A stretch of DNA of 64,000 nt from Massilia eburnea (GCF_009720745.1 NZ_WNKX01000014.1:62001-126000); one strand, 5' to 3'; counted from the stretch's first letter, positions 43,136 through 52,767 are shown. Made by a program: numbers and translations. Notes: generated from the sequence alone by a model not told the origin.

Positions 43136-44115
43136 CGCGACAAGCCACGGTGCTAGCGGTCGACGACGAAGCGACCAACCTGCAGCTGCTGCGCCAGGTC
43201 TTGCAAGACCAGTACCGGCTGCTCTTCGCCAAGGATGGTGCGCGCGCCATCGAGCTGGCGGTCAACGAAAAGCCCGACCTGGTCCTGCTCGACGTGATGA
43301 TGCCGGAGATGACGGGATACGACGTCTGCCGCGTGCTGAAAGCCAATCCCGCCACCGCCGGCATTCCCGTGATATTCGTGACGGCGCTGACCGATGCAAA
43401 CGACGAGGTGGATGGTTTTGAAGCCGGCGCCGTGGACTTCATCAGCAAGCCGCTCAGCCCTGCCGTCGTCAAGGCGCGCGTCAAACTGCACCTGTCGATG
43501 GTGCGCATGGAGGAGCTGCGCGCCAGCCGGCTGGCGATCGTGCAGCGCCTTGGCCTGGCCGCCGAGTATAAGGACAATGAAACCGGCCTGCACGTCATCC
43601 GCATGAGCCACTATGCGCGCCTGCTCGGCATCGCCGCCGGCTTCGACGAACAGGAAGCCGAAGACCTGTTCATCGCGGCGCCGATGCACGACATCGGCAA
43701 GATCGGAATCCCCGACAGCATCCTGCAAAAGCCCGGACGGCTGACGCCGGAAGAATACCTGGTCATGCAAAATCACCCCACCATCGGCGCCCACATCATC
43801 GGCCAGCACGAAGGCGGCATGCTGGCGATGGCGCACGACGTGGCGCTGTCACACCACGAGAAATGGGATGGCTGCGGCTACCCCAACCGCTTGGCCGGCG
43901 AAGACATCCCGCTGGCGGCACGGGTTGTCGCCGTGGCCGACGTGTTCGATGCGCTGACTTCCGTTCGCCCCTACAAGGCGGCATGGAAGCTGGATGACGC
44001 CTGCACCTGGATGCGCGGGCAGCGCGGCGCCCACTTCGAACCGCGGCTGGTCGACCTGTTCCTCGACCAGCTGCCGGAAGTGACGCAGATCATGGATAAA
44101 TGGGCCGAACGCTAG
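43132..44115 (+). CDS. Response regulator with HD-GYP c-di-GMP phosphodiesterase
   Basis: A 327-residue RpfG-like protein. The receiver domain (VLAVDDEATNLQLL, VLLDVMMPEMTGYD, FISKPLSP) covers residues 1-125. The HD-GYP domain then shows HVIRMSHYARL, the HD pair in MHDIGKIGIPDSIL and the GYP motif in HHEKWDGCGYP, so it should degrade cyclic di-GMP. It is translationally coupled (ATGA) to the MHYT kinase, its probable partner. It converges on glcF with a 4-base overlap. Confidence 0.95.
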   Translation: MTRQATVLAVDDEATNLQLLRQVLQDQYRLLFAKDGARAIELAVNEKPDLVLLDVMMPEMTGYDVCRVLKANPATAGIPVIFVTALTDANDEVDGFEAGAVDFISKPLSPAVVKARVKLHLSMVRMEELRASRLAIVQRLGLAAEYKDNETGLHVIRMSHYARLLGIAAGFDEQEAEDLFIAAPMHDIGKIGIPDSILQKPGRLTPEEYLVMQNHPTIGAHIIGQHEGGMLAMAHDVALSHHEKWDGCGYPNRLAGEDIPLAARVVAVADVFDALTSVRPYKAAWKLDDACTWMRGQRGAHFEPRLVDLFLDQLPEVTQIMDKWAER

Positions 44116-45368
44116 CCGTGCAGGGCACGGTCAACCAGCTCGATCCAGTGTTCCACCGGGGTCTCCGTGCCTGATTGCAGGTGGCCGATGCAGCCAATGT
44201 TGGCGGAGACAAAGCGTCCGGCGCCGGTGTCGGCCAGGTTGGCCAGCTTCCGGTCGCGCAGTTGCTGCGACAGCTCCGGCTGCAACAGCGAATAGGTGCC
44301 CGCCGAGCCACAGCAAAGGTGCGCGTCGCGGCACATCTTCACTTCCACGCCCAGTGCACGCAGCAGGCCTTCCACCTTGCCGCGGATTTGCTGGCCATGC
44401 TGCAGCGTGCACGGCGGATGCCACGCCACCGCCGATGCGCCGCTCGCTGCCGTGCCCTCGCCAGCGTCCGCACGACGTTCGCGCACGCGCTGCGCCAGCT
44501 CGGCCTCAAACGCCGGCAGGATTTCGCTCAGGTCGCGCGTCATGTCCGAAATGCGCGCTGCCTTGGCGGCATACGCGCTGTCGTGCGCCAGCAGGTGGCC
44601 ATACTCCTTGACCGTCACGCCGCAGCCGGAAGCGGTCATGACGATCGCTTCCGCCGTTTCCACGTATGGCCACCAGGCATCGATATTGCGCCGCATATCG
44701 TCCAGCGCCGCATCCTGGTCGTTCAGGTGGAAGCGCAACGCGCCGCAACAGCCCGCGCCACGTGCGGCGACCAGCTGCACGCCTAACGCATCCAGCACCC
44801 GCGCGGCAGCGGCGTTGATATTGGGCGCCAGGCCAGGCTGCACGCAGCCATCCAGTACCAGCATCTTGCGCGCATGCTGGCGCGACGGCCAGGCAGTGCG
44901 CGCAGGAAGTGGCGGCAACTTGTCCTGCAGCGGCTTGCTTAACAGAGGCTTCAACAGCTGCCCAGCAAGCAACGCCGGTTCGAACAGCCAGCGGCGCGGC
45001 AGCGCCTCCTTCAGCACATAACGCTTGATACGGTCCGGCAGTTTGCGCGGCACGCGCTGCTCCACCACTTTGCGGCCAATATCGGCCAGGCGGCCATATT
45101 TCACGCCCGAAGGGCAGGTGCTTTCGCAATTGCGGCAAGTCAGGCAACGGTCCAGGTGCAGCTGCGTGCTGGCGGTAACGGGGGCGCCCTCCAGCACCTG
45201 TTTGATCAGGTAGATGCGGCCGCGCGGACCATCCAGCTCATCGCCCAGCAACTGGTAGGTCGGGCAAGTAGCCGTGCAAAAGCCGCAATGAACGCATGCG
45301 CGCAAGATGGCTTCCGCTTCGTCGCCTTCAGGCGTGCCCTTGATGAAATCTGCCAGGTTCGTTTGCAT
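44112..45368 (-). CDS. glcF: Glycolate oxidase iron-sulfur subunit GlcF
   Basis: Electron-transfer subunit of glycolate oxidase, which oxidises glycolate to glyoxylate. The 418-residue protein has two [4Fe-4S] motifs (CVHCGFCTATCPTYQLL and CLTCRNCESTCPSGVKYG) and two CCG-type domains (GCCGALRFHL and CCGSAGTYSLLQP). The longer frame upstream overlaps glcE; ATG 45368 lies 1 base after the glcE stop. Last gene of glcDEF. Confidence 0.95.
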   Translation of the reverse strand: MQTNLADFIKGTPEGDEAEAILRACVHCGFCTATCPTYQLLGDELDGPRGRIYLIKQVLEGAPVTASTQLHLDRCLTCRNCESTCPSGVKYGRLADIGRKVVEQRVPRKLPDRIKRYVLKEALPRRWLFEPALLAGQLLKPLLSKPLQDKLPPLPARTAWPSRQHARKMLVLDGCVQPGLAPNINAAAARVLDALGVQLVAARGAGCCGALRFHLNDQDAALDDMRRNIDAWWPYVETAEAIVMTASGCGVTVKEYGHLLAHDSAYAAKAARISDMTRDLSEILPAFEAELAQRVRERRADAGEGTAASGASAVAWHPPCTLQHGQQIRGKVEGLLRALGVEVKMCRDAHLCCGSAGTYSLLQPELSQQLRDRKLANLADTGAGRFVSANIGCIGHLQSGTETPVEHWIELVDRALHG

Positions 45369-45369
45369 A

Positions 45370-46446
45370 TCAGACCATGCGGCCGCAGTTGAAAATGCCA
45401 GCCGGATCGAAGGCTGCCTTAAGGCGTTCGTGGATACGCGCAATGGCTGGCGCCAATGGATGGAAGGCCCCCGCTCCGGCGCCAAGGTCCGCGCTTTCCA
45501 CCCGGTAGCGCGTGGCGTGGCCGCCTGCCGCCGCCGCAACGCGCCGGATATCGTCCGCCACGCCGCGGTCCACGCGCAGCCAGCGCTGCGCCCCGCCCCA
45601 CTCGATCAGCTGCTCGCCGCGCATGACCAGTGCGCTCGCAGTGCTGGGTACCGAAAGCCGCCACATCTCCGCCGCACCGCCTTCCGCGGTGGCAAAAAAA
45701 TCGGCGCGCTGGTCGCGCAATGCAGACCAGAACGTCGCACCATCATCGACCGCCTCGCCGCCCATGCGCGCCAGGGCCGCCCTGACCGCCGCCTGTGCGC
45801 CGGACAGGCGCACCGTCAGCACGCCGTTGTGCCAGCACGTCGCCGACACCGGCAAGGGCTGACCTGCCCATTCATTCATGCGCCGCAAGGCTGCGATCTC
45901 GTCCAGTTCAAAGCGGATGGTGGCTTCGCAAAACGGCAGCGGCAACACCTTCAGCGATACCTGCGTAATGAGGCCCAGCGTGCCGAGGGAACCCGCCAGC
46001 AAACGCGAAACATCGTAGCCGGCGACATTCTTCATCACCTGCCCGCCAAAAGACAGCAGCTCGCCCCGCCCATCCATCAACTGCGCGCCCAGGACGAAAT
46101 CGCGCACGGCGCCAGCCGATGCACGCCGTGGGCCTGACAGCCCGCTCGCCACCACGCCGCCGATAGTCGAACCCGCGCCAAAGCGTGGCGGCTCGAACGC
46201 AAGCATCTGCCCGTTCTGCGCCAGCAGCGCTTCAATCTCGGACAGCGGCGTGCCGCAGCGAGCCGTCACCACCAGTTCGCTCGGCTCATATTCGACCACG
46301 CCCGCATAGGCGCGCGTGTCGAACACATCGCCCACGACGTTCTGGCCGTACCAGTCCTTGGTACCGCCGCCGCGCAGCAGCAAACGCATGCCTTCGGCGC
46401 CGGCAGCCTGGATGCGGGCGCGGAATTGTTCGAGAATCGCATCCAT
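45370..46446 (-). CDS. glcE: Glycolate oxidase FAD subunit GlcE
   Basis: FAD-binding companion to GlcD in glycolate oxidase. The 358-residue protein has the FAD-binding PFAM-type sequence LLLRGGGTKDWYG, ELVVTARCGTPLSEIEALLA, GAGSTIGGVVASGLSGPRR and VMKNVAGYDVSRL. It starts 1 base before the glcD stop region, and is followed directly by glcF. MDAILEQ is chosen as start. Confidence 0.93.
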   Translation of the reverse strand: MDAILEQFRARIQAAGAEGMRLLLRGGGTKDWYGQNVVGDVFDTRAYAGVVEYEPSELVVTARCGTPLSEIEALLAQNGQMLAFEPPRFGAGSTIGGVVASGLSGPRRASAGAVRDFVLGAQLMDGRGELLSFGGQVMKNVAGYDVSRLLAGSLGTLGLITQVSLKVLPLPFCEATIRFELDEIAALRRMNEWAGQPLPVSATCWHNGVLTVRLSGAQAAVRAALARMGGEAVDDGATFWSALRDQRADFFATAEGGAAEMWRLSVPSTASALVMRGEQLIEWGGAQRWLRVDRGVADDIRRVAAAAGGHATRYRVESADLGAGAGAFHPLAPAIARIHERLKAAFDPAGIFNCGRMV

Positions 46447-46447
46447 C

Positions 46448-47905
46448 TCAGAACCTCGGCAATCCGGCGAACGGCAAACGGCCCGCGCGCACATGCATCT
46501 TGCCGAATTCCGCGCAGCGGTTCAGCGTTGGAATGGCCTTGTTCGGGTTCAGCAGCGACAAGGGATCGAAAGCGCGCTTGACGGCGGAAAAGGCCGCCAG
46601 CTCGGCATCGGTGAACTGCGCGCACATCGAATCGATCTTCTCGATGCCCACGCCATGTTCGCCGGTGATGGTGCCGCCCACTTCAACGCACAGCGCCAGG
46701 ATCTCTGCGCCGAACGCTTCCGCACGCTGCAACTCGTCCGGCTTGTTGGCGTCGAACAGGATCAGCGGGTGCAGGTTGCCATCGCCCGCATGGAACACAT
46801 TGGCGCAGCGCAGGCCATACCTGGCCTCCATCTGCTCGATGCCCAGCAGCACGCGCGCCAGCTGTTTGCGCGGGATGGTGCCGTCCATGCAGTAGTAGTC
46901 GGGCGAGATTCGTCCCGCCGCCGGAAAGGCGTTCTTGCGGCCAGACCAGAATTTCAGCCGTTCCGCCTCGCTGCCCGATACCTGCACCGCGCTCGCGCCG
47001 GCGCCCTGCAGCACGGCTGTCATGCGGGCGATTTCTTCTTCCACCTCCTCGGGCGTGCCGTCAGCCTCGCACAGCAGGATCGCCGCCGCGCCGGTATCGT
47101 AGCCGGCGTGCACAAAGGGCTCCACCATGCGCGAGGAGGTACGATCCATCATCTCCATGCCTGCGGGGATGATGCCGGCTGCGATCACGGCCGCCACCGC
47201 GCCGCAGGCCGCACCGATCTCGTTGAAGGAAGCCATGATCACGCGCGCCGTCGCCGGCTTTGGCACCAGCTTGACGGTCACTTCGGTGACAATGCCCAGC
47301 ATGCCTTCGGAACCGACGAAGGCCGCCAGCAGGTCCAGTCCCGGGGCATCCAGCGCTTCGCTGCCCAGTTCCACCACGTCGCCTTCCATGGTCACCATGC
47401 GTACACGCAGCACGTTGTGCACCGTCAGGCCGTATTTCAGGCAATGCACGCCGCCCGAGTTTTCGGCGACATTGCCGCCAATAGTGCAGGCGATTTGCGA
47501 GGACGGGTCGGGAGCGTAGTACAGGCCATGCTGCGCGGCCTCTTCGGAAATGGCCAGGTTGCGCACGCCCGGCTGCACGACTGCCGTGCGCGCATAGGCA
47601 TCCATGCGCACCACCTGGTTCATGCGCGCAGTGGACAGCACCACGCCATTCTCGATCGGCATGGCGCCGCCGGACAGCCCGGTGCCGGCCCCGCGCGGCA
47701 CGATCGGAACATTGAATTCGCGGCAAACCTTCAGCACCGCCAGCACTTGGGCCTCATCGGCTGGCAAGGCAACCGCCATGGGAAGCTGGCGGTAAGCCGA
47801 CAGCCCGTCGCATTCATAGGGACGGGTATCTTCCGTTTCGGACAGCACGCTGGAGGGCGGCAGGGCCGCACGCAGGGCGGCGAGAAAGGCTTGGCTGTTA
47901 TTCAT
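46448..47905 (-). CDS. glcD: Glycolate oxidase catalytic FAD subunit GlcD
   Basis: FAD-linked oxidase subunit that carries out glycolate (and D-lactate) oxidation. The 485-residue protein shows the FAD signature in VPRGAGTGLSGGAMP, SQIACTIGGNVAENSGGVHCLKYG (here given as IGGNVAENSGG), LVGSEGMLGIVTEVTV-type glycine strings, and the C-terminal GTITGEHGVG motif. It is the first gene of the glcDEF unit and lies divergent from the cobalamin adenosyltransferase gene. Confidence 0.96.
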   Translation of the reverse strand: MNNSQAFLAALRAALPPSSVLSETEDTRPYECDGLSAYRQLPMAVALPADEAQVLAVLKVCREFNVPIVPRGAGTGLSGGAMPIENGVVLSTARMNQVVRMDAYARTAVVQPGVRNLAISEEAAQHGLYYAPDPSSQIACTIGGNVAENSGGVHCLKYGLTVHNVLRVRMVTMEGDVVELGSEALDAPGLDLLAAFVGSEGMLGIVTEVTVKLVPKPATARVIMASFNEIGAACGAVAAVIAAGIIPAGMEMMDRTSSRMVEPFVHAGYDTGAAAILLCEADGTPEEVEEEIARMTAVLQGAGASAVQVSGSEAERLKFWSGRKNAFPAAGRISPDYYCMDGTIPRKQLARVLLGIEQMEARYGLRCANVFHAGDGNLHPLILFDANKPDELQRAEAFGAEILALCVEVGGTITGEHGVGIEKIDSMCAQFTDAELAAFSAVKRAFDPLSLLNPNKAIPTLNRCAEFGKMHVRAGRLPFAGLPRF

Positions 47906-48009
47906 TAAACCATTGTAAGTTTAAATACACCTGCGGCACTGAATTCCCCTCCCAACCAATGGTAATTTGTCGTATCCTCCCACAGTTATTGACAAAGTTA
48001 GAGGCAGCA

Positions 48010-48564
48010 ATGGGTAATCGACTCTCAAAAATCGCCACCCGCACCGGCGACAAAGGCACCACCGGCCTGGGCGACGGCTCGCGCGTGGACAAGGACAATG
48101 TGCGCATCCAGGCCATAGGCGAGGTCGATGAGCTGAATTCCAACCTCGGCGTCCTGCTGGCCGAGCCGCTGCCGGACGACTTGCGCGAAGAGCTGGTCTC
48201 GATCCAGCACGACCTGTTCGACCTGGGCGGTGAGCTATGCATCCCCGGCTACCAGATGATCAAGGAAGAACATGTGGAGCGCCTGGACGCGCTGCTGGCC
48301 AAGTACAACGCCACCCTGCCTGCGCTGACGGAATTCATCCTGCCGGCCGGCTCGCGCGCCGCTGCCATTTCCCATGTGTGCCGCACCGTATGCCGCCGTG
48401 CGGAACGCGCCATCGTCACTCTGGGCAAAGTGGAAACCATCCACGACTTCCCGCGCCAATATGTGAACCGCCTGTCGGACCTGCTGTTCGTACTGGCGCG
48501 CGTCCTGAACCGCTTCGCCGGCGGCAGCGACGTGCTGTGGCACCACGACCGCAAGCGCGGCTAA
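48010..48564 (+). CDS. PduO-type cob(I)alamin adenosyltransferase
   Basis: Converts cob(I)alamin or cobyrinate a,c-diamide to the adenosyl form, the same molecule sensed by the two riboswitches. The 184-residue protein has the ATP-binding TRTGDKGTTGLGDGSRV at the start, GEVDELNSNLG, and CRTVCRRAERAI and RFAGGSDVLWHHDRKRG-type ends. ATG 48010 with AGAGGCAG upstream replaces an earlier in-frame ATG. It lies 25 kb from the cobalamin operon and converges with a LysR gene by a 4-base overlap. Confidence 0.95.
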   Translation: MGNRLSKIATRTGDKGTTGLGDGSRVDKDNVRIQAIGEVDELNSNLGVLLAEPLPDDLREELVSIQHDLFDLGGELCIPGYQMIKEEHVERLDALLAKYNATLPALTEFILPAGSRAAAISHVCRTVCRRAERAIVTLGKVETIHDFPRQYVNRLSDLLFVLARVLNRFAGGSDVLWHHDRKRG

Positions 48565-49457
48565 AAGCCTGCTTGTCCTGCAAAGCGCTGCTGCAGGTAA
48601 TCAAGCATGAGCCGCACCCGGTGCGGCAGATAGCGCCGGCTGGGATAGAGCAGGTTCAATTCCTGCTCCTGTCCCTGCCAATGAGGCAGCACCCGGCGCA
48701 GCTTGCGCTGGACCAGCAAGTCCCGCACCAGCCATTCCGGGCATAAGCCAATGCCGCCACCCGCGGCCAATGCGTCGCGGATGGCCAGCGCGTTGTTGAC
48801 GCGGTAGCGGCCATGCGTGGCGACCGTCACCCATTTCTCCCCGTCCGATAATTCAAGTCCGTCGCCCATACTCGCCCAGGCAAAGCGGATGTACTCGTGA
48901 GACGCCAAGTCACCGGGCGCCTGCGGAACACCATGCGTTTTCAGGTAGCCAGGCGACGCAACCAGCAGGCGTGGCGAGGCCCCGGCTCGGCGCGCGATGA
49001 CACTCGGCGGCAGCTCGGGCCCCAGGCGCACTGCAATGTCCACGCCCTCTTCCACCAGGTCCACCATGCGGTCGTTCAAGATCAGCTCTACTTCAATGGC
49101 GGGGTATCGCTTCAGGAAATCCTGCACGAAGGCATTCAAGCAGAATTGGCCAAGGGCGACGGGCGCATTGATGCGAAGCAGGCCGCTTGCCGCTGCAGTT
49201 TCCCCGCGCGCATCCGCCACCGCGTCGGCATATTCTTCCAGGACGCCACGGGCGCGTTCGTAAAAGCGGCGCCCCGGCATGGTGGGCGACAAGCTCGACG
49301 TGCTGCGCTCCAGCAGGCGCACGCCAAGTTCGTTTTCCAGCGCAGCGACAATTTTGCTGATATTCGATTGCGTGGTGCTCTGCTCGCGGGCGACAGCTGA
49401 CAAGCTGCCCAGTTCGACGGCACGCACGAAGCATCGGAGGGAACGTAAGGTATCCAT
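48561..49457 (-). CDS. LysR family transcriptional regulator
   Basis: A 298-residue LysR regulator. The winged helix-turn-helix is near the start (VELGSLSAVAREQSTTQSNISKIVAALE, key part QSTTQSNISK), and the effector domain covers the rest, including LLRINAPVALGQ and YIRFAWASMGDGLELSDG. ATG 49457 (MDTLRSL) is a typical LysR start; an ATG 5 codons earlier is possible. It is divergent from the SGNH hydrolase, whose regulation it may control. Confidence 0.92.
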   Translation of the reverse strand: MDTLRSLRCFVRAVELGSLSAVAREQSTTQSNISKIVAALENELGVRLLERSTSSLSPTMPGRRFYERARGVLEEYADAVADARGETAAASGLLRINAPVALGQFCLNAFVQDFLKRYPAIEVELILNDRMVDLVEEGVDIAVRLGPELPPSVIARRAGASPRLLVASPGYLKTHGVPQAPGDLASHEYIRFAWASMGDGLELSDGEKWVTVATHGRYRVNNALAIRDALAAGGGIGLCPEWLVRDLLVQRKLRRVLPHWQGQEQELNLLYPSRRYLPHRVRLMLDYLQQRFAGQAGF

Positions 49458-49559
49458 AGTTATTCCATTCAAGACTTAACTATAGTCCACTTCGCACTCT
49501 TCCAGTCCAATCGAGAATGAATGACGATCTCCATACCCGAATCAATGTGGAGGACCCTC

Positions 49560-50780
49560 ATGAAACGACTCATCTTTTCGCTCGCGGCCATGCTGGCTGC
49601 GGGCGCCGTACATGCCACCGATTGGCGCACCACCTGGTATGCCGCACCAATGCCCAGTTGGGGCGCCGAATTTCCCCTCCCAACCATGATGCCAGCCACC
49701 TTTGAAGCACAGACTGTGCGCCAAGTCATACGTACCAGCACCGGTGGCGAGCGGATTCGCGTCAGCTTTTCGAACCGCTATGGCAAGACGCCGCTCGTGA
49801 TTGGCGCAGCGCGGGTCGCAATCACGTTTGACGATCCCTCGCGCGCCGCTAGTGCGCGGCAGGCGGACAGCGGCATGCCACTGACTTTTTCCGGCCAACC
49901 CAACATAACGGTTGCAGCGGGACAGGCAGTCACCAGCGATGCCGCGGCGCTGCCGGTGGCGGCTCGCCAGCGGCTGTCGGTTTCGGCCTGGCTTCCGGAA
50001 CGAACTCCTTTAAGCACCTTTCATTGGGGCGCACAGCAAACCGCATTTGTGGCGCCAGGGAACCAGGTCGATTCCATCGGCTTGACCGGTGCGCAGAAGA
50101 TCACGGGGCGCGCATTCCTGAGTGCAGTGCAGGTGGACGGTCCGGGGCGCCGCACCATTGTTACCCTGGGCGACTCGATCACCGACGGCAACGGCTCCAC
50201 ACCGGACCGCAACCGCCGCTGGCCGGACCAGTTGGCCGAGCACTTGGCGGATGTCGCCATCGTGAACGCCGGGATCTCCGGAGCGCGGCTGCTGGCGGAT
50301 GGCATGGGCGAAAAAGCCATGGCGCGCTTTGAGCAAGATGTCCTGTCACAGCCTGGCGTCGATACGGTCATCGTCCTGCTCGGAATCAACGATATCGGCT
50401 GGCCCGGCAGCGCATTCGCCGCAGACGAAGCGCCCGCGGCTACTTCGGCGATGATTGCAGGCTTTCGCAGCTTGATTGCCGCGGCACATGGGCGGCAGGT
50501 CCGCATCGCGGGCGGCACCTTGCTTCCTTTCGAAGGCGCCCTTCAAGGTACGCCTTACTCCGGCCACTATTCCCCGTCAAAGGACAAAGTACGCCGCGAA
50601 TTGAACGAATGGATCCGAAGCAGCGGAGAATTCGATGCCGTGATTGATTTCGATCTCCTGCTGCGCGACCCCGATCACCCATCGCGCCTGCGCCGCGACT
50701 TCGACTCTGGCGACCATCTGCACCCAGGGGATGCCGGCTACGCGGAAATGGCAAGGGCTGCCGCGCTAATTGCCAAGTAG
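49560..50780 (+). CDS. Secreted SGNH/GDSL hydrolase
   Basis: A 406-residue secreted esterase or carbohydrate esterase with a signal peptide (MKRLIFSLAAMLAAGAVHA). The SGNH blocks are present: block I TLGDSITDGNG, block III LLGINDIGWPG, block V DHLHPGDAGYAEMA. An N-terminal jelly-roll-like region lies before block I. AGGA upstream of ATG 49560 supports the start. Substrate unknown. Its end overlaps the M48 peptidase gene by 15 bases. Confidence 0.92.
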   Translation: MKRLIFSLAAMLAAGAVHATDWRTTWYAAPMPSWGAEFPLPTMMPATFEAQTVRQVIRTSTGGERIRVSFSNRYGKTPLVIGAARVAITFDDPSRAASARQADSGMPLTFSGQPNITVAAGQAVTSDAAALPVAARQRLSVSAWLPERTPLSTFHWGAQQTAFVAPGNQVDSIGLTGAQKITGRAFLSAVQVDGPGRRTIVTLGDSITDGNGSTPDRNRRWPDQLAEHLADVAIVNAGISGARLLADGMGEKAMARFEQDVLSQPGVDTVIVLLGINDIGWPGSAFAADEAPAATSAMIAGFRSLIAAAHGRQVRIAGGTLLPFEGALQGTPYSGHYSPSKDKVRRELNEWIRSSGEFDAVIDFDLLLRDPDHPSRLRRDFDSGDHLHPGDAGYAEMARAAALIAK

Positions 50781-51497
50781 CCGCGACATGCCTTTGGCTA
50801 AACTGAGGCGCGTCGCGCCGCTGGGGTGGCTCGCAAGCAAGGTTGGCCCTGCGGAATCCTCCGCGAGTTTGGCGTAGAAGCGCAGCATGGCCGAACAGGG
50901 CCAGCCTGCGCGAAACGCCATCAGCATCCCAAGCTGGTCGGCCTCGCGTTCCTGGATCGCCGATAGCTTGGACAGGCGTAATTGGAGCGGGATGTCGGAC
51001 GCCAGCCGTTCGTCGACCACTTCGAGCGGCAAGTCGCGATGGCTGTCCAGCAGCGCTTCGGACAAGGTTTCGCGCTCATGCTCCGCGACGATGTGGGCGA
51101 TTTCATGGGCCAGCAGGACTGCCAATTCGCCATCGTCAAGCTTGAGGCGTGCGACAAACGACCTTCCGAGGAGCAGTTTTCCGCCAGCCTGGCTTTCCGC
51201 TTCGACGCCCGGATCGCCAGTGACGTGGATTTCCCACTGCCATCCTGCGGCTTCGGGCTTGAGCGTCGTGGCAACGCGGATCAAGCCGTTGGCAATGCGC
51301 TGTACGCGGGCAAGAAGCACACGGTCGCGGTCAAGCTGGCCGGCAGCGGCGAGCGACACCGTCTGCTCGATATAATGCTCCTCGGAGAGCTGCCCTACTT
51401 CTTGCGCCGAAAAGCGCAGTTCTTGCCAGCGGCCGGAGTCGGGCACTTGCGCAGCCGCTTGCACTGCAACCAGGAAAAGGAGCGATAGAAGACGCAT
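50766..51497 (-). CDS. M48 family metalloprotease
   Basis: A 243-residue secreted zinc protease, with a short signal peptide (MRLLSLLFLVAVQAAAQ). The zinc motif is HEIAHIVAEH (HExxH), with the third ligand in QEREADQLGM. It resembles the periplasmic BepA/LoiP-type M48 proteins, which act in outer-membrane protein quality control, but it has no TPR region. It converges on the SGNH hydrolase gene. Confidence 0.88.
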   Translation of the reverse strand: MRLLSLLFLVAVQAAAQVPDSGRWQELRFSAQEVGQLSEEHYIEQTVSLAAAGQLDRDRVLLARVQRIANGLIRVATTLKPEAAGWQWEIHVTGDPGVEAESQAGGKLLLGRSFVARLKLDDGELAVLLAHEIAHIVAEHERETLSEALLDSHRDLPLEVVDERLASDIPLQLRLSKLSAIQEREADQLGMLMAFRAGWPCSAMLRFYAKLAEDSAGPTLLASHPSGATRLSLAKGMSRLLGN

Positions 51498-51562
51498 TCG
51501 AGGCTCCGATTGACATAAACTATTTATACCAATGTAGGCGACGCGGGGAACACAAACAAGAT

Positions 51563-51658
51563 ATGAGAAAAATGATTGCGTTCGCAGCGAGCATCATGAT
51601 TGCGGCTCATGCTGCGGCACCTTATCCCGCGGATCACTTCGAATCGCCGCTCTGCTAA
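51563..51658 (+). CDS. Possible 31-residue secreted peptide
   Basis: A short frame ahead of the secreted-protein gene at 51668. The peptide begins MRKMIAFAASIMIAAHAA, looks like a signal sequence, and ends PLC. It starts with MRK like the downstream protein. It may be a leader peptide or a decayed copy; no ribosome site is obvious. Confidence 0.3.
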   Translation: MRKMIAFAASIMIAAHAAAPYPADHFESPLC

Positions 51659-51667
51659 ACTGCGGAG

Positions 51668-52750
51668 ATGCGAAAAATTCAACAATGCGTTTTTGCCATC
51701 GCGCTGGCGTTTGCGGTGGGTGCTGCAGTCGCCGAGGACACGACGCCGAGCGTCGAGGTGCAGGGCGTGAAAAACCCGGATATGCGGTCATATCGCGCCG
51801 TGGTGGCGGGGCTCGATGCATTCGAGGAGCATCATGCGCTGGCGCCTGCGCTGCCGGAACTGCGTTTCCGCCTTTCTGCGCGCGGCGGTGCGGACATGCC
51901 GGCGGGAGATGCAATCTACCTGCGCATCGTCGGCAACGGCGATCCGATCCCGGTGCCAGTGGCACAGGACGGCACCTTCACAGTGCCGCGCGTACAAGCG
52001 GCAATCGACGATGATGCAGACCTGGTCCTGAACCGCAAGAAAGGCGTTCTGAAAGGCCGCCCCGAGGTCCGCACGCCGGGCCTGCCGGACAATGTTCGCC
52101 GCCTGGGTGATTTGCGGCTGGAGTGCCGGGTGATCGTCGCCATCGCCAAGAAGGAAATGGGGCTGATGATGAATCTCTTCATCAATACCGTGCTGTTAAC
52201 ACCTAATTGGTGCACTGCCGGTTACGGCAACGAAAAGATCAAATTCCCCTTCCCCAGCCTGCGCGCACTTGACGACGCCGAAATCGTGGACGGCGACCGC
52301 CGCGCTCCCATCAAGGTCAGCGAATTCAGTTTCGAGACCCCGATTGCGGAAGCCGAATGGTCGAATGATGCGCGCATCGTATTGCACTACGCACCCGATC
52401 TGACGCCGGAAGAGAAAGCAGATCCCTGGCTGCAAACCATGTTCGTCGTCGGCACGATGAATAACCGCGATTTGCGCAGCACGCTGCGTAAATCCGAGGA
52501 TGGCTTGTACTCGGCCGAACTGGATCTGGACAAGGGTTCGCACTGGCTCAAGGTCGGCACGCGCAACCTGGAAGCGATCAGCCTTGGCGCAACCCGGGCC
52601 GACCAGCTGCTGGTCGACGGCGCCATCACGCCGCTGACGAAGAAAGGCAAACGTTTGCACATCAAAGTGGAAAACGCCGGCCGCTACGCGCTCACGCTGG
52701 ACGCACGCGACAAGGAAGCGCCGACACTGCGCGTTTCGCGCCTGCCCTGA
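51668..52750 (+). CDS. Secreted protein of unknown function
   Basis: A 360-residue exported protein (signal peptide in MRKIQQCVFAIALAFAVGAAVAE). The first 210 residues have no recognised domain; the final 110 residues (WLQTMFVVGTMNNRD through YSAELDLDKGSHWLKVG and GRYALTLDARD) resemble a carbohydrate-binding fold seen in pullulanase-like secreted enzymes. It stands alone, ending before a terminator shared with dxs. Function cannot be assigned. Confidence 0.75.
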   Translation: MRKIQQCVFAIALAFAVGAAVAEDTTPSVEVQGVKNPDMRSYRAVVAGLDAFEEHHALAPALPELRFRLSARGGADMPAGDAIYLRIVGNGDPIPVPVAQDGTFTVPRVQAAIDDDADLVLNRKKGVLKGRPEVRTPGLPDNVRRLGDLRLECRVIVAIAKKEMGLMMNLFINTVLLTPNWCTAGYGNEKIKFPFPSLRALDDAEIVDGDRRAPIKVSEFSFETPIAEAEWSNDARIVLHYAPDLTPEEKADPWLQTMFVVGTMNNRDLRSTLRKSEDGLYSAELDLDKGSHWLKVGTRNLEAISLGATRADQLLVDGAITPLTKKGKRLHIKVENAGRYALTLDARDKEAPTLRVSRLP

Positions 52751-52767
52751 CTATAAAAGCCAGGAGC

